Shown piece after piece: positions 26,636 through 35,511 of a stretch of 64,000 nt of DNA. The notes beneath the pieces are model-generated. The model saw only the letters and a list, made by a program, of their open reading frames with translations. It searched no databases and was not told the DNA's origin. A program made the translations under genes and the position numbers. The stretch's first letter is position 1, and the number at the start of each line of letters is the position of its first letter. Location: contig NZ_LMDC01000028.1 of NCBI RefSeq assembly GCF_001425705.1, forward strand, positions 937,119 through 1,001,118, in the 5' to 3' direction. This DNA is from Pelomonas sp. Root1217. Its GTDB lineage: Bacteria; Pseudomonadota; Gammaproteobacteria; Burkholderiales; Burkholderiaceae_C.

Positions 26636-29404
26636 CTACAACCCCTGCAGCAGCTTGGTCACCTCGGCCTGTCGCGGGTAGGCCGGGCCCAGCTTCTTGA
26701 GCTCCTGCAGTTCCTTGCGCGCGCCCGCCTCGTCGCGGGACGCGAGCTGGAGCTTGGCCAGGTTGAGTCGGTAATCAGGCACCTGCGGCGCCCGCTCCAC
26801 GACCTTGCGCTGCAAGTCGATGGCCTTGGCGAAGTCCTTATCGCCGGCATAGGTCTGGGCCAGGGTGTCGGCGAAGTCGGTCTGCTGCGGGCTCAGCTCC
26901 ACGGCGCGCTGCGCGAACGCGACCGCACCGGGCTTGTGCTGCTCCAGCAGCATGATGGCCAGGTTGTTGAGCGCCACCGCATGTCGCGGCTGCTTCTCGA
27001 TGAGCTGCCGGTACACGCGCTCGGCGCCAGCGAAGTCGCGGTTGGCGATCGCCCCCTCGGCCGCCTTGAGCTGGAAGCCGACGTCTTCCGGATGCTTGGC
27101 CGCCCACGATTCGGCGAAGGCTTGCGCGTCTGCATTGCGCTTGGCCCCGAGCAGAGCCCGGTGCAGGCCTGCGGCGGCGTCCGGGTTGTCGGCCAGCGTG
27201 AGTACCGCGCTGAAGGCCCGCGCCGCCGCGGGGTAGCCGCCGCGCAGCAGTTCGGCCTGGCCTTCCATCAGGAAGCCTGCGGGCTCCTGCGGACGCAGCT
27301 CCTGGACGCGCCGCGCGTACTGCACCACCTTGCCGTACTGCTTTGCGCGAAGGGCCAGGTTGGCACCGGCGCGCAGCGCCTCGGCCGATCGCGGTGCGTC
27401 CGCGATGGCGCGCTCCACGGCCTCCGTTGCGCCGGCAGTGTTGCCGATGCCTAGCAGCGCGTCGGCCATGCCCAGGCGGGCCGGCAGGTTCTTCGCATCG
27501 AGCGACAACACGGCGCCGAATGCCGACCGCGCCGGCTCGTTCTGGCCGCGCATCAGGTGCAGCCGCCCGATGCGCTCGAGGATGGGGATGGAATTTGGCA
27601 GCGCCGAGTTCGCCGCCTGCGCGGCCTCGAGGGCGGCATTGGCATCGCCCTGGCGCACATCATGGTCCACAAGTGCCAGGCGCGCCTCGATGGAGCCAGG
27701 GTTTGCCTTGACGGCTGCGGCAATGCGCTCGCGGATCTGGGCAGCCGGTTGGCCGGCCATGCGGTCCAGGTCGGCCAGCGTGAGCAGTGCCTCCACGTGG
27801 CCGGGGTCAGCCAGCAGCAGGCCGTCTAAGCGCCGACGCGCGTCGCCCAGTTTGCGGTCCTCGACGTCCATGGCCGCGAGGTTGGCCAGCGCGGGAAAGT
27901 GGTTCGCGTCCCGGCCCAGAGCCTCAGCGAAGGACTGGCGCGCGGCGTCTCGCTGGCCGCTGAGCCACTGCACGCGGCCCTTGAGCGTCGGGGGCACCGC
28001 CGACTTGGGCGACTTCTTTTCCAGCGCAGCCACCGCCTGCAGCGCCTGCGGGTATTGCTTGCGCTGCAGCAGGGCCTCGATGAGCTTGACGTCGGGCAGC
28101 ACCGTGGGGTCTTGCGAGGCGATGCGCGAAAGTTTGTCCACGTCCATCGCCCCGCCGCCCTTGGCCAGCGCCGCGACCACTTCGGCCTCGATCCGCAGGG
28201 CCGGGCTGGCGTCGGGCCTTTGCGCGGCCTGCGACAACTGCTGGGCAGCACGACCGGTGTCGCCCAGCGCCTGATTGGCACGCGCGGCCAGGGCCAAGGT
28301 CTTGCCATCGGCCGGGCCGGTGGAGTTGAGCGGCTCCAGCACCTTCAGGGCTTGCGCGGCGTGGTCGTCTTCAATGAGCACCTGGGCGAGGATCTGCCGG
28401 ACCGCGACGTTTTCGGGCGTGGTGCGCAGGGCCTTGGTCAGGTAGCCCACGGCTTCCGATCGGCGGCCGGCTGCAAAGGCGACAGCACCCGCAGCCTGCA
28501 GGAAGCGCACGTCGTTGGGACTGACCTTCAACAGGCCTTCGAGAATCTGATGCGCACGCTCGTAGTCCTTATGTGCACCGGCCAGGCGCGACTCATAGAG
28601 CATCGTCGTGGGGCGGTTGGGGGCCACCTTCATGAGTTGGGCCACCTGGCGCTCTACGCCCGCCAGGTCACCGCGGTCGAAATTGACCTCGATCAGCGCC
28701 GACAAGGCGTCCGCGTTTGTCGCGTCGAGGTTGAGGGCCTTTTCATAGGCGGCGGCGGCTTCGGCGGTCTTGCCGTCCTGGGCGCGCAGCAGGTCGCCCA
28801 GCAGCTTCCAAGCCTCGGCGTTGCCGGGCAATTGGGCGGTCAACTGCTGCGCCTGCGCCAACGAGGCGTCGAGCCGGCCCTGCGCGGCGTCGATGCGCAC
28901 GGCCAGCACGCGCGCTGGCTCATGGCCCGGCACTCGGCTCAACGCCCGGCGGACATGTTCACCCGCGGCATCCCACTGGCGCAGGCCGACCTGCGCGGTG
29001 GCCAGCAGCACCTCCATGGCTGCGCTGCCCTGCGCGTCGTTGAGCGGGTTGACGCCAAACTCCTGGACGGTTGCGGAATAACGGCCCTGGGCGTTCCACA
29101 ACTTGGCCCGCAGCAGGGCCACCTGATCGGGGTCGTAGGCCTGATCGATTGCCTTGGTCAGCTCGATCTCGGCACCCGCCGGGTCCTCCTGCTCGAACAG
29201 CGTCCGCGCCATCAGGAAGCGAGCTCGCGCGGAATCGGGCCTGAGCTGCAGGGCATTCTTGATCTCGATGGCGGCCGATGCGGTGTCACGCTTGGCCAGG
29301 AAGGCCTCCGCCGCTGCCAAGCTGGCTTGCTCGTCGCGCGGCCCTGAGCAGGCCGACAGGAGCATCAGCGCCGCAGCACTGGCGAACGGGGTGAGACGAA
29401 ACAT
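26636..29404 (-). CDS. prsT: PEP-CTERM system TPR-repeat lipoprotein (PrsT type)
   Basis: The 922-residue lipoprotein begins with a signal peptide and lipobox (LMLLSACSG). The rest is a continuous array of TPR helices, about 20 or more units, without an enzyme domain. This matches the PrsT family, found with exosortase/PEP-CTERM systems and exopolysaccharide loci and thought to act in envelope assembly. ATG 29404 is used; a TTG three codons earlier, better spaced from a GGGGG sequence, is an alternative. A PEP-CTERM gene lies just upstream with a terminator between them. No exosortase gene is in this window. Confidence 0.88.
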   Translation of the reverse strand: MFRLTPFASAAALMLLSACSGPRDEQASLAAAEAFLAKRDTASAAIEIKNALQLRPDSARARFLMARTLFEQEDPAGAEIELTKAIDQAYDPDQVALLRAKLWNAQGRYSATVQEFGVNPLNDAQGSAAMEVLLATAQVGLRQWDAAGEHVRRALSRVPGHEPARVLAVRIDAAQGRLDASLAQAQQLTAQLPGNAEAWKLLGDLLRAQDGKTAEAAAAYEKALNLDATNADALSALIEVNFDRGDLAGVERQVAQLMKVAPNRPTTMLYESRLAGAHKDYERAHQILEGLLKVSPNDVRFLQAAGAVAFAAGRRSEAVGYLTKALRTTPENVAVRQILAQVLIEDDHAAQALKVLEPLNSTGPADGKTLALAARANQALGDTGRAAQQLSQAAQRPDASPALRIEAEVVAALAKGGGAMDVDKLSRIASQDPTVLPDVKLIEALLQRKQYPQALQAVAALEKKSPKSAVPPTLKGRVQWLSGQRDAARQSFAEALGRDANHFPALANLAAMDVEDRKLGDARRRLDGLLLADPGHVEALLTLADLDRMAGQPAAQIRERIAAAVKANPGSIEARLALVDHDVRQGDANAALEAAQAANSALPNSIPILERIGRLHLMRGQNEPARSAFGAVLSLDAKNLPARLGMADALLGIGNTAGATEAVERAIADAPRSAEALRAGANLALRAKQYGKVVQYARRVQELRPQEPAGFLMEGQAELLRGGYPAAARAFSAVLTLADNPDAAAGLHRALLGAKRNADAQAFAESWAAKHPEDVGFQLKAAEGAIANRDFAGAERVYRQLIEKQPRHAVALNNLAIMLLEQHKPGAVAFAQRAVELSPQQTDFADTLAQTYAGDKDFAKAIDLQRKVVERAPQVPDYRLNLAKLQLASRDEAGARKELQELKKLGPAYPRQAEVTKLLQGL

Positions 29405-29463
29405 TGGATTCAAGGACGCCCCCTGGCGTGGAGTCGAGCCGGCACGGCACAGCCCAAAAGAAT

Positions 29464-29489
29464 AAGCCCGCCACGGAGGTGGCGGGCTT
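29464..29489 (-). terminator. Intrinsic terminator of the PEP-CTERM gene
   Basis: A perfect 11-bp stem with arms AAGCCCGCCAC (29464-29474) and GTGGCGGGCTT (29479-29489) and a 4-base loop is followed, reading on the minus strand, by a T-rich tail (attctttt). It lies 51 bases past the PEP-CTERM stop and upstream of prsT, which therefore probably needs its own promoter or readthrough. Confidence 0.85.
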
Positions 29490-29539
29490 GATCAGTGGCG
29501 ACTCAGTCTCGGGCAGCAGGCCACCCGAGGCACAAAGTC

Positions 29540-30559
29540 TCAGGCAGCGCGACGGCGGCGGGCGAAGCCTACGCCGGCCAGGGCCAAGCCGGTCAGGGCC
29601 AGCGTTGCGGGCTCAGGCAGTTCGGTACCGAAGCCGCCGCCACCGGTCAGCGAGATGCGAACCACGGCCCAACCGTTGTCCACGGCGCCATTGGGATACT
29701 TGAAGCCCAGGCCGGTGATGTAGAAGGCGTTGTCCGGACCGACCGTGGCGAGGTCACCGTAGGTATAGCCCGAGGCGATCACCGTCTCGGTCACGGTACC
29801 GGAGTAGTTCGGGCCCGAGAAGGACAGCTTGGTCAGCGTGCCGTTGGTGTTGTTCTTGAAGATGCTGCCCTGGCCGTACGCCATGCCGTCGGCGCAGTTG
29901 GAGGAGGACTGTTGGTTCACCAGCACACCAGCCTGCGTGATGATGTCGGTGCGGCAACCACCCAGTACGGCGACGACAACGTGACCGTCTGGCGTCACGG
30001 CCAGGTCGTCGTTGAACTGGCCCGAGTTGTATATGGCCGTGTCGGTCCCGCCGGTCGGGTCGTACAGATGCACCCAGCCGTCATTGCCGTTGTAGGCGAT
30101 CTTGCCGTTGGATAGGGTCTTGATACCGTAGGTGCCGCTCGTGGTACCAGGGACTGCCGAACCGACGAAGGTCGCGGGGTTGATCTTGAACAGCCCAGCA
30201 CTGGATTGCTGGTACATGAAGCCATCCTGGCCCAGCGTGATGCCGTAGCCGCCGCCTAGGCCACCAGAGACGTTCTGGAAGGTCGAGCTGTGGATGGTGT
30301 TGGCGCCATTGACCGTGGTGTCAGCGGTCGTGGAGTGGACATACCAGCCCGCGCCACCGTCTGTGCGGATCAGTTGACCGCCCGGGTTGAAGCCGAGGCC
30401 GACGATACCCTGGTTGCTCGTCGAGTAAATCGAGGCCGTGAAGGCGTCATCGAGCATGCCGAACGGACCGCTGGGCGTCGCCACGAGCGTCGCCTGGGCA
30501 GCCCCGGAAACCAGCCCCAGCGCTGCACAGGCAGCGAAAAGCTTTGCATTCATTTTCAT
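29540..30559 (-). CDS. PEP-CTERM sorting-domain protein
   Basis: The 339-residue exported protein has a signal peptide (MKMNAKLFAACAALGLVSGA, ending AQA). A long Gly/Thr/Asn-rich domain with probable beta-propeller-like repeats (DGFMYQQSSAG, LSNGKIAYNGNDG, TPDGHVVVAVLGG) follows. The C-terminal tail is ELPEPATLALTGLALAGVGF plus an Arg-rich end, the PEP-CTERM sorting signal cut by exosortase. Such proteins are exported to the surface and linked to extracellular polysaccharide and floc formation. A sigma-54-type promoter lies upstream and a terminator downstream, so it is probably a single-gene transcript. Confidence 0.92.
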   Translation of the reverse strand: MKMNAKLFAACAALGLVSGAAQATLVATPSGPFGMLDDAFTASIYSTSNQGIVGLGFNPGGQLIRTDGGAGWYVHSTTADTTVNGANTIHSSTFQNVSGGLGGGYGITLGQDGFMYQQSSAGLFKINPATFVGSAVPGTTSGTYGIKTLSNGKIAYNGNDGWVHLYDPTGGTDTAIYNSGQFNDDLAVTPDGHVVVAVLGGCRTDIITQAGVLVNQQSSSNCADGMAYGQGSIFKNNTNGTLTKLSFSGPNYSGTVTETVIASGYTYGDLATVGPDNAFYITGLGFKYPNGAVDNGWAVVRISLTGGGGFGTELPEPATLALTGLALAGVGFARRRRAA

Positions 30560-30630
30560 AGGAATCTCCAGTTTATTGACCTGCCAGCGCGCCCACCATC
30601 GCAGTGGCGGCGTTCAGCAAATGATGTAAA

Positions 30631-30645
30631 GCACACGTCGTGCCA
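30631..30645 (-). promoter_or_regulatory. Candidate sigma-54 promoter of the PEP-CTERM gene
   Basis: On the minus strand TGGCACG-ACGT-GTGC matches the RpoN consensus TGGCACG-N4-TTGC with one mismatch, with the invariant GG and GC exactly ten bases apart. It would start transcription about 60 bases before the ATG. This fits the known RpoN/PrsK-PrsR control of PEP-CTERM genes in related floc formers. No PrsR gene is present here. Confidence 0.7.
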
Positions 30646-30678
30646 CCAGAAACCATCCTTTACAAATCAACGGCTTGG

Positions 30679-30713
30679 TTACATGGGCAGCGATTGAACC
30701 GCGCCATATGTAA
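30679..30713. promoter_or_regulatory. Possible activator-binding inverted repeat upstream of the sigma-54 promoter
   Basis: TTACAT (30679-30684) and ATGTAA (30708-30713) form an AT-rich 6-bp dyad with a 23-base spacer. It lies 34-70 bases upstream of the -24 element, closer than typical enhancer sites but in the range of activator sites. The match is short and could be chance. Confidence 0.3.
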
Positions 30714-30965
30714 ACACCTCCGACACGGTGTGGACCCCTACTCCGCCAGGGGCCGCACTGGGCGATGCCAGGCAGGACCCGATGCCGAACGTACCCGCGG
30801 CTTCCGGCAAATACCTCGGCAAGGAGCCATCCCGGCCCCACCAGCACGACGACTTTTGCAGGTTAAGTCCTCCGCCTGCCAGCATCCGCGATACGAACGT
30901 GGCGGGCGCTTTCAAGGGCGCTGCCAAGCGCGCCTTACCAAGGCTTGCGAGGCTCGCCAAACTGG
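30714..30965. other. Intergenic region between PEP-CTERM promoter and hybrid-kinase end
   Basis: The gap between the PEP-CTERM start (30559) and the hybrid-kinase stop (30966) is about 400 bases. Its 5' part holds the sigma-54 promoter; the rest shows no gene I can support, no intrinsic terminator and no recognisable repeat apart from the receiver-domain similarity that starts near 30964. Confidence 0.5.
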
Positions 30966-32540
30966 CTACAGCCGGGCCAGCAGCGCAGTCACCGCATCCA
31001 CGCTGGCCGGCTTGGTCAGGTGCTCGTCAAAGCCGGCGGCGCGCGAGCGCTTCTTGTCTTCCTCCGAGCCCCAGCCCGTCAGCGCTACCAGCAGCGTGGT
31101 CGCGAAGCGCGGATCCTGGCGCAACCGGGTCGCGAACTCGTGGCCGTCCATGCCGGGCATGCCGACGTCGCAGAACACGGCCTGGGGCAGGAAGCTGGCG
31201 GCCGTCTGCAACGCGGCCGGGCCGCTGTTCGCGACCTCGACCTCATGGCCCGACAGCGACAGCAACATGGCCAGCGACGTGGCCGCATCGTCGTTGTCGT
31301 CCACCACCAGGATGCGCGCCGGATGGGCCGGCTCGGGCTCGACGGCCGGCAGCGGCGCCGGCGCAGACTCCTCGGCTGCCAGCGGCAACTCGATGGTGAA
31401 GGTGCTGCCCAGGCCCGGCCCGGCGCTCGCGGCGCTGACCCGGCCACCATGCAATGTCACCAGGCTCCTGACCAGGGCCAGGCCGATGCCCAGCCCGCCC
31501 TGGGCGCGCTCGAGAGACCGGTTCACCTGGGCAAACATGTCAAAGACCCGTCCGATCATGTCCTGGGGCACGCCCACGCCGCTGTCGCGCACGGTCAGAA
31601 CGGCCTGGGCGCCCGCGCGAGTCAGCGTGACCCAGATGCTGCCGCCATCGGGCGTGTACTTGGCCGCGTTGTTCAGCAGGTTGCTCAGCGACTGCGCCAG
31701 CCGGGTCAGGTCGCCGTCCACCCAAAGCTCCTCGTCCGGCAGCGTGACGCTGAGCTGATGGCCCCCCCGTTCGATCAACGGCTGGCAGGACTCCAGCGCC
31801 ATCTCAACGACGCGGCGCATGTCCAGCGGCTCGCGCTGCAGGATGAGCTTGCCGGTCGAAATGCGCGACACCTCGAGCAGGTCGTCGATGAGGCGCAGCA
31901 ACTGGCTCATTTGCCGGTCCATCATCTCCGTGACGCCCTTGTACTGGCCCTCGTCCCGCGGTGGGTTGGAGGCCAGCAGCTGCAAGCCGGTCCGGATGGG
32001 TGCCAGCGGGTTGCGCAGCTCGTGGGCCAGCGTGGCCAGGAATTCGTCCTTGCGCTGGTCGGCCTGGCGCAGCGAGCGGTCCGCGCGCAGCAGCGAGTCG
32101 ATCTGGTCGCGGATCTGGTACTGCCAGCGCCGCCCGCGCAGGGCTGTTCGCACCGCACTGACCATGACGCGCGCCGACGTCGGCCGGTCCAGCACCGTGA
32201 GGTTGCGCAGCCTAGCCTCGCGCAGCCCCGGCGCCTCCAGGCCGTGGCGGCACAGGGCCAGCACGGGCAGGTTGGACCACGCGGGCTGGCGCTCCAGCAC
32301 GTTCAGCAGCACCGCGAAGCCCGCGTCGGCAAGGGCGGCGTCTGTGACCATCAGCGCGCCTGCGCCCTCGTGCATCAGCTCCTCGGCATGGCGCCAGCCC
32401 TGGCAGACGGCGACATCGATGCCCGCCTCGGCCAGCAGCCTGCGCGTGACGTCGCCGTCACGCATCGTTGGCGCCAGCACGATGACGCGCTCGCTGTAGG
32501 AGCGGTCAGCGTCGTCCCGCTCGATCATCGCCAGATTCAT
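30966..32540 (-). CDS. Hybrid sensor histidine kinase with N-terminal receiver-like and C-terminal receiver domains
   Basis: From ATG 32540 (ATG 32528 is an alternative with GAGG upstream) the 524-residue protein is soluble. Residues about 18-130 resemble a receiver domain lacking a clear phospho-acceptor. HisKA His173 (ATLAHELRNPLAPIRTG) and an ATPase domain with GLGIGLALVRSLV follow. A C-terminal receiver has Asp458 (VFCDVGMPG) and the Lys in HLTKPAS. Its start overlaps the end of the KaiC-like gene, indicating coupled translation and functional partnership. The last 45 residues are duplicated as a remnant at 26.4-26.6 kb. Confidence 0.9.
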   Translation of the reverse strand: MNLAMIERDDADRSYSERVIVLAPTMRDGDVTRRLLAEAGIDVAVCQGWRHAEELMHEGAGALMVTDAALADAGFAVLLNVLERQPAWSNLPVLALCRHGLEAPGLREARLRNLTVLDRPTSARVMVSAVRTALRGRRWQYQIRDQIDSLLRADRSLRQADQRKDEFLATLAHELRNPLAPIRTGLQLLASNPPRDEGQYKGVTEMMDRQMSQLLRLIDDLLEVSRISTGKLILQREPLDMRRVVEMALESCQPLIERGGHQLSVTLPDEELWVDGDLTRLAQSLSNLLNNAAKYTPDGGSIWVTLTRAGAQAVLTVRDSGVGVPQDMIGRVFDMFAQVNRSLERAQGGLGIGLALVRSLVTLHGGRVSAASAGPGLGSTFTIELPLAAEESAPAPLPAVEPEPAHPARILVVDDNDDAATSLAMLLSLSGHEVEVANSGPAALQTAASFLPQAVFCDVGMPGMDGHEFATRLRQDPRFATTLLVALTGWGSEEDKKRSRAAGFDEHLTKPASVDAVTALLARL

Positions 32541-34008
32541 CCTCGTGCTGCACTGCCACTTCAACCGGAACGCCTGCCAGCACGCCGCGAAGATGCACCA
32601 ACGGCGGGCCCAGGTGCACACCCTGGTCGTCAAACCAGAGCTGGCGGATGGTGTCCTCGTGCCGGCCGCTGCGCTTCTTGATGACCGAGACGGCCTTGCG
32701 CACCGCACCGGCATGCTCGTACATCCTGAACAGCATGACGGCATCGGCCAGATAGCTCATGTCGACCGGGCTGCGCATGTTCATGCCCATCATGCCGGAC
32801 TGCGTCGCTACCAGGAAGGTCGCCACGCCATGGTTGTTCAGATAGGTCAACAGCTCGTGCAGCTGGACGACCAGCGCGCGCTCCTCGGGCATCGCGTTCA
32901 GGTAGCCGTTCAGGCTGTCGATGACGACGACGCGGGCCCCATCGGTTTCGACGGCCCGGCGCACGAGGTTGGCAAACTGGCTGGGCAGCACCTCGGCAGC
33001 ATCGAGCTGGCGCACATGGAGCTTGCCGGGGCCAACGCCCTCTTCGACGCTCAACCCCAGGCTCGCCAGGCGGTCCAACAGCAGCGTGCGGCCTTCCTCG
33101 AAGGTGAAGATGGCGGCATGGCCGCCGCGCTTGGCCGCCATGACGGCATATTGCGACGCGATGGTGGACTTGCCCGAGCCCGCCGGGCCAACCAGCAGCG
33201 TCGCCGTGCCGCGGTCGATACCGCCGCCGAGCAGCGCGTCCAGGGACACGACACCGCTGGGCACGACTTCACGCTGGTAGGGCACGCCATGCTGGCTGGG
33301 TTTCAGGCGTGGGAACACCTCCAGGCCGCCTTGCCGGATGACCATGTCCTGCTGGCCACTGATGAAATCGCTGCCGCGGAACTTGGTGATGCGCAGCTGG
33401 CGCTGCGCGGGCCCGTAGGCGGGCACATGGCGCTCCAGCGCAATGACGCCGTGCGCGATGCTGTGCAACTGGGTGTCGACGCGGTCGCTCGAACGGTCGT
33501 CCAGGAAGAGCACCGTGCAGCCGCGGCCGACGAAGAACTGCTTGAGCGCCAGGATCTGGCGCCGGTAGCGCAGCGACGACTGTGCCAGCAGGCGAAGTTC
33601 CGACAGCGAATCCAGCACCATGCGGCGCGGCTTGCAGCGCTCGACGGCCTCCAGCACGCGCTTGGTCGTCTCGCTCAACTCCACCTCCGACGGGTGGTAC
33701 ATGGTCAGCTCCGCGTCGCCGAACAGGTCGAGCTCATCGGCAACCAACTCCACGATCTCGATGCCGTCGAGCACCCAGCCGTGCGAGGCGGCCCCGGCGC
33801 GCAATTCGGCAGCCGTCTCGCCCAGCGTCACGTACAGGCAGGGCTCGCCCTCACGCACGCCCTGCATCAGGTATTGCAGCGCCAGCGTCGTCTTGCCGGC
33901 GCCAGGTTCGCCGTCGACCAAATAGAGCTGCCCGGCAATCAGCCCGCCATGCAGGACTTCATCCAGGCCGGGCACGCCGCTTGCGGAACGCGATCTGTTC
34001 CCAGTCAT
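32506..34008 (-). CDS. KaiC-like double-RecA ATPase
   Basis: The 500-residue protein has two KaiC/RadA-type ATPase domains with Walker A motifs GEPGAGKT (33-40) and GPAGSGKS (274-281). In the second domain the paired catalytic glutamates are present (FTFEE, 304-305); in the first, one is replaced by Gly (LGETAAEL). At the KaiC phosphorylation site the second domain reads DMSYLAD: Ser418 is kept, but the usual neighbouring Thr is Tyr. ATG 34008 follows GGAG and begins the usual N-terminus. No kaiA or kaiB gene is nearby. The gene overlaps the hybrid kinase, so it probably signals through it. Confidence 0.9.
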   Translation of the reverse strand: MTGNRSRSASGVPGLDEVLHGGLIAGQLYLVDGEPGAGKTTLALQYLMQGVREGEPCLYVTLGETAAELRAGAASHGWVLDGIEIVELVADELDLFGDAELTMYHPSEVELSETTKRVLEAVERCKPRRMVLDSLSELRLLAQSSLRYRRQILALKQFFVGRGCTVLFLDDRSSDRVDTQLHSIAHGVIALERHVPAYGPAQRQLRITKFRGSDFISGQQDMVIRQGGLEVFPRLKPSQHGVPYQREVVPSGVVSLDALLGGGIDRGTATLLVGPAGSGKSTIASQYAVMAAKRGGHAAIFTFEEGRTLLLDRLASLGLSVEEGVGPGKLHVRQLDAAEVLPSQFANLVRRAVETDGARVVVIDSLNGYLNAMPEERALVVQLHELLTYLNNHGVATFLVATQSGMMGMNMRSPVDMSYLADAVMLFRMYEHAGAVRKAVSVIKKRSGRHEDTIRQLWFDDQGVHLGPPLVHLRGVLAGVPVEVAVQHEDESGDDRAGRR

Positions 34009-34460
34009 CGCCAATCTCCAGTCAGGAAATGCGGCCTCATGCCAGGCCGCCATGCACAGGTGCCAGCCAGTGTATGTCCGCCAAACCGCCGGGTTTGGGT
34101 CGGCTTCGGATCGGGTTCGCGCGTGCGAACTGGCGGTCAGGGGCATCGTGCCCAGGCGTACACTGTCCCGGCTGTCGCGCGTCTGCTCACTGCCGCGGCG
34201 GCCCCAGCAGACCGGGCGCCACGCATCACTTCTGCGTTCCCATGCTCGCCGGCTCCCGCCGTCGGCTTTGGTCGTCATCTGCTTGCAGCGGCGAGCCCCA
34301 CTTCCACTCCTCGAAGTCTTTTCGAGGCGCCCCTCCCGGCACCGCCGGCCCGCCCCTTCCAGGAGCGCGCCAAACGCGGCACCGCCCCCATTGACGACCT
34401 GCGTGACAGGGCCGCCGCGCGCACCGACGGCGCCTCAATGCTCACGCGCTGGAGATGCTG
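34009..34460. other. Intergenic region upstream of the KaiC-like gene
   Basis: About 450 bases separate the divergent KaiC-like and 81-residue-protein genes. Two perfect short hairpins are present: CCAAACC/GGTTTGG (34081-34087 and 34092-34098) and GTTCGC/GCGAAC (34115-34120 and 34125-34130), both with 4-base loops. The 3' part, before the small gene, has protein-like codon use on the plus strand (FEAPLPAPPARPFQERAKRG) but no start codon. I call no gene there. Confidence 0.45.
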
Positions 34461-34706
34461 ATGAAGCCGGTCCCCCTTGCTCCCGATACCAAACGTGACG
34501 CGCTGCGCGATGGATTGCTCGCCACCGTCGACCTGCTCAAGCGCCGCCGCGCCGCCGAGATCGCCGAAAAAACCATCGACGAGTACGTCGCCCTGCACTG
34601 GCTCGAGTGGCATGGCGGCTCACTGCGCCTGACGACGACGGGCGAGAACATGTGCCGGCACCTGACTTCGCAGCTGGACCGCATCACCCCGCGCCCGGCG
34701 TACTGA
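34461..34706 (+). CDS. Small conserved-looking protein, unknown function
   Basis: Starting at ATG 34461, six bases after GGAG, this encodes 81 residues: a helical, charged N-terminus (KRDALRDGLLATVDLLKRRR) followed by a winged-helix-like end (VALHWLEWHGGSLRLTTTGENMC). The LRLTTTGE segment resembles the wing of small DNA-binding domains, but no family is assigned. An ATG two codons upstream is too close to the GGAG. The protease gene follows 25 bases on. Confidence 0.6.
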   Translation: MKPVPLAPDTKRDALRDGLLATVDLLKRRRAAEIAEKTIDEYVALHWLEWHGGSLRLTTTGENMCRHLTSQLDRITPRPAY

Positions 34707-34731
34707 CGCGCGGCGCCCACCCGGCCCTACG

Positions 34732-35511
34732 ATGTCGGCACCCGACCCCCTGCTGCTGGCCATCGCGCGCATCGGCACCTTCGACGGCAAGCGCGCGCTG
34801 ACCGGCGCCAGCGGCTTCTTCTTCCGGCGCGACGCCCGCCTCTACCTGGTCACCAGCCGGCACGTCTTCATCGACGAAGAGGCCGACCACCATCCCGACC
34901 GCGTCGAACTCGAGTTGCATGCCGACGCCGACAACCTGACCGATGCCATCGTGCTGTCGGTGCTGCTCTACCGTGACGGCCGCGCCAACTGGCGCCAGGG
35001 CCGGGACGACGCCGGGGGCATCGACGTGGCGGTGCTGGAAATCGACGCCGCTGCCCTGCCCGAGACAGTCCAGCTCACCGCCTTCACGCTCGAGAGCCTG
35101 CCCGGCGCGGACGACGACGTGCCGCTGGGTCAGCCCATCCTGATCACCGGCTTCCCGCTTGGCTTTCACGATGACCTGCACCATCTCCCGGTCGTGCGCC
35201 AGGGCGCCATCGCTTCGCCCTACGGCTGGCGCTTCCAGGGTCAGGGCTGGTTCCTGACCGATGCGCGCACTCATCGCGGCATCAGCGGCGCGCCGGTCGT
35301 CATGCGGGCGCCTGGCCGCAAGCCGCTGCCCTGGCTGCTGGTGGGCATCCACTCGACGCGCTTTGACATTGGCAACCGCGACCTCGAAGCCGACGAGTCG
35401 CTGGGCCTGAATGCGGCCTGGTATCCCGACATCCTCGCCACCCTGACCGAACCCTCGCCGCGCCGCGAACCCCCATCCAAACCCGAGCCGGCGGCCAAGG
35501 CCTCGCCTTGA
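34732..35511 (+). CDS. Trypsin-like serine peptidase
   Basis: The 259-residue protein keeps a complete chymotrypsin-fold triad: His44 (TSRHVF), Asp98 (GIDVAVLEID) and Ser185 in HRGISGAPV. It lacks a signal peptide and PDZ domain, so it resembles the stand-alone cytoplasmic trypsin-like peptidases often found near signalling genes rather than DegP. The last 20 residues are a Pro-rich tail. The diguanylate cyclase gene starts within its last four bases (TTGA), suggesting coupled expression. Confidence 0.83.
   Translation: MSAPDPLLLAIARIGTFDGKRALTGASGFFFRRDARLYLVTSRHVFIDEEADHHPDRVELELHADADNLTDAIVLSVLLYRDGRANWRQGRDDAGGIDVAVLEIDAAALPETVQLTAFTLESLPGADDDVPLGQPILITGFPLGFHDDLHHLPVVRQGAIASPYGWRFQGQGWFLTDARTHRGISGAPVVMRAPGRKPLPWLLVGIHSTRFDIGNRDLEADESLGLNAAWYPDILATLTEPSPRREPPSKPEPAAKASP

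Noticed and set aside
23464-26700. A 1078-codon open frame antisense to the M16 protease
   Set aside because: It mirrors the codons of a recognisable protease, has His/Gln/Arg-rich composition typical of GC-rich antisense frames, and no family signature.
32545-34461. A long plus-strand frame over the KaiC-like gene ending just inside the 81-residue gene
   Set aside because: Most of it is antisense to the KaiC-like gene. The last 50 codons look protein-like but have no independent start codon or ribosome-binding site.
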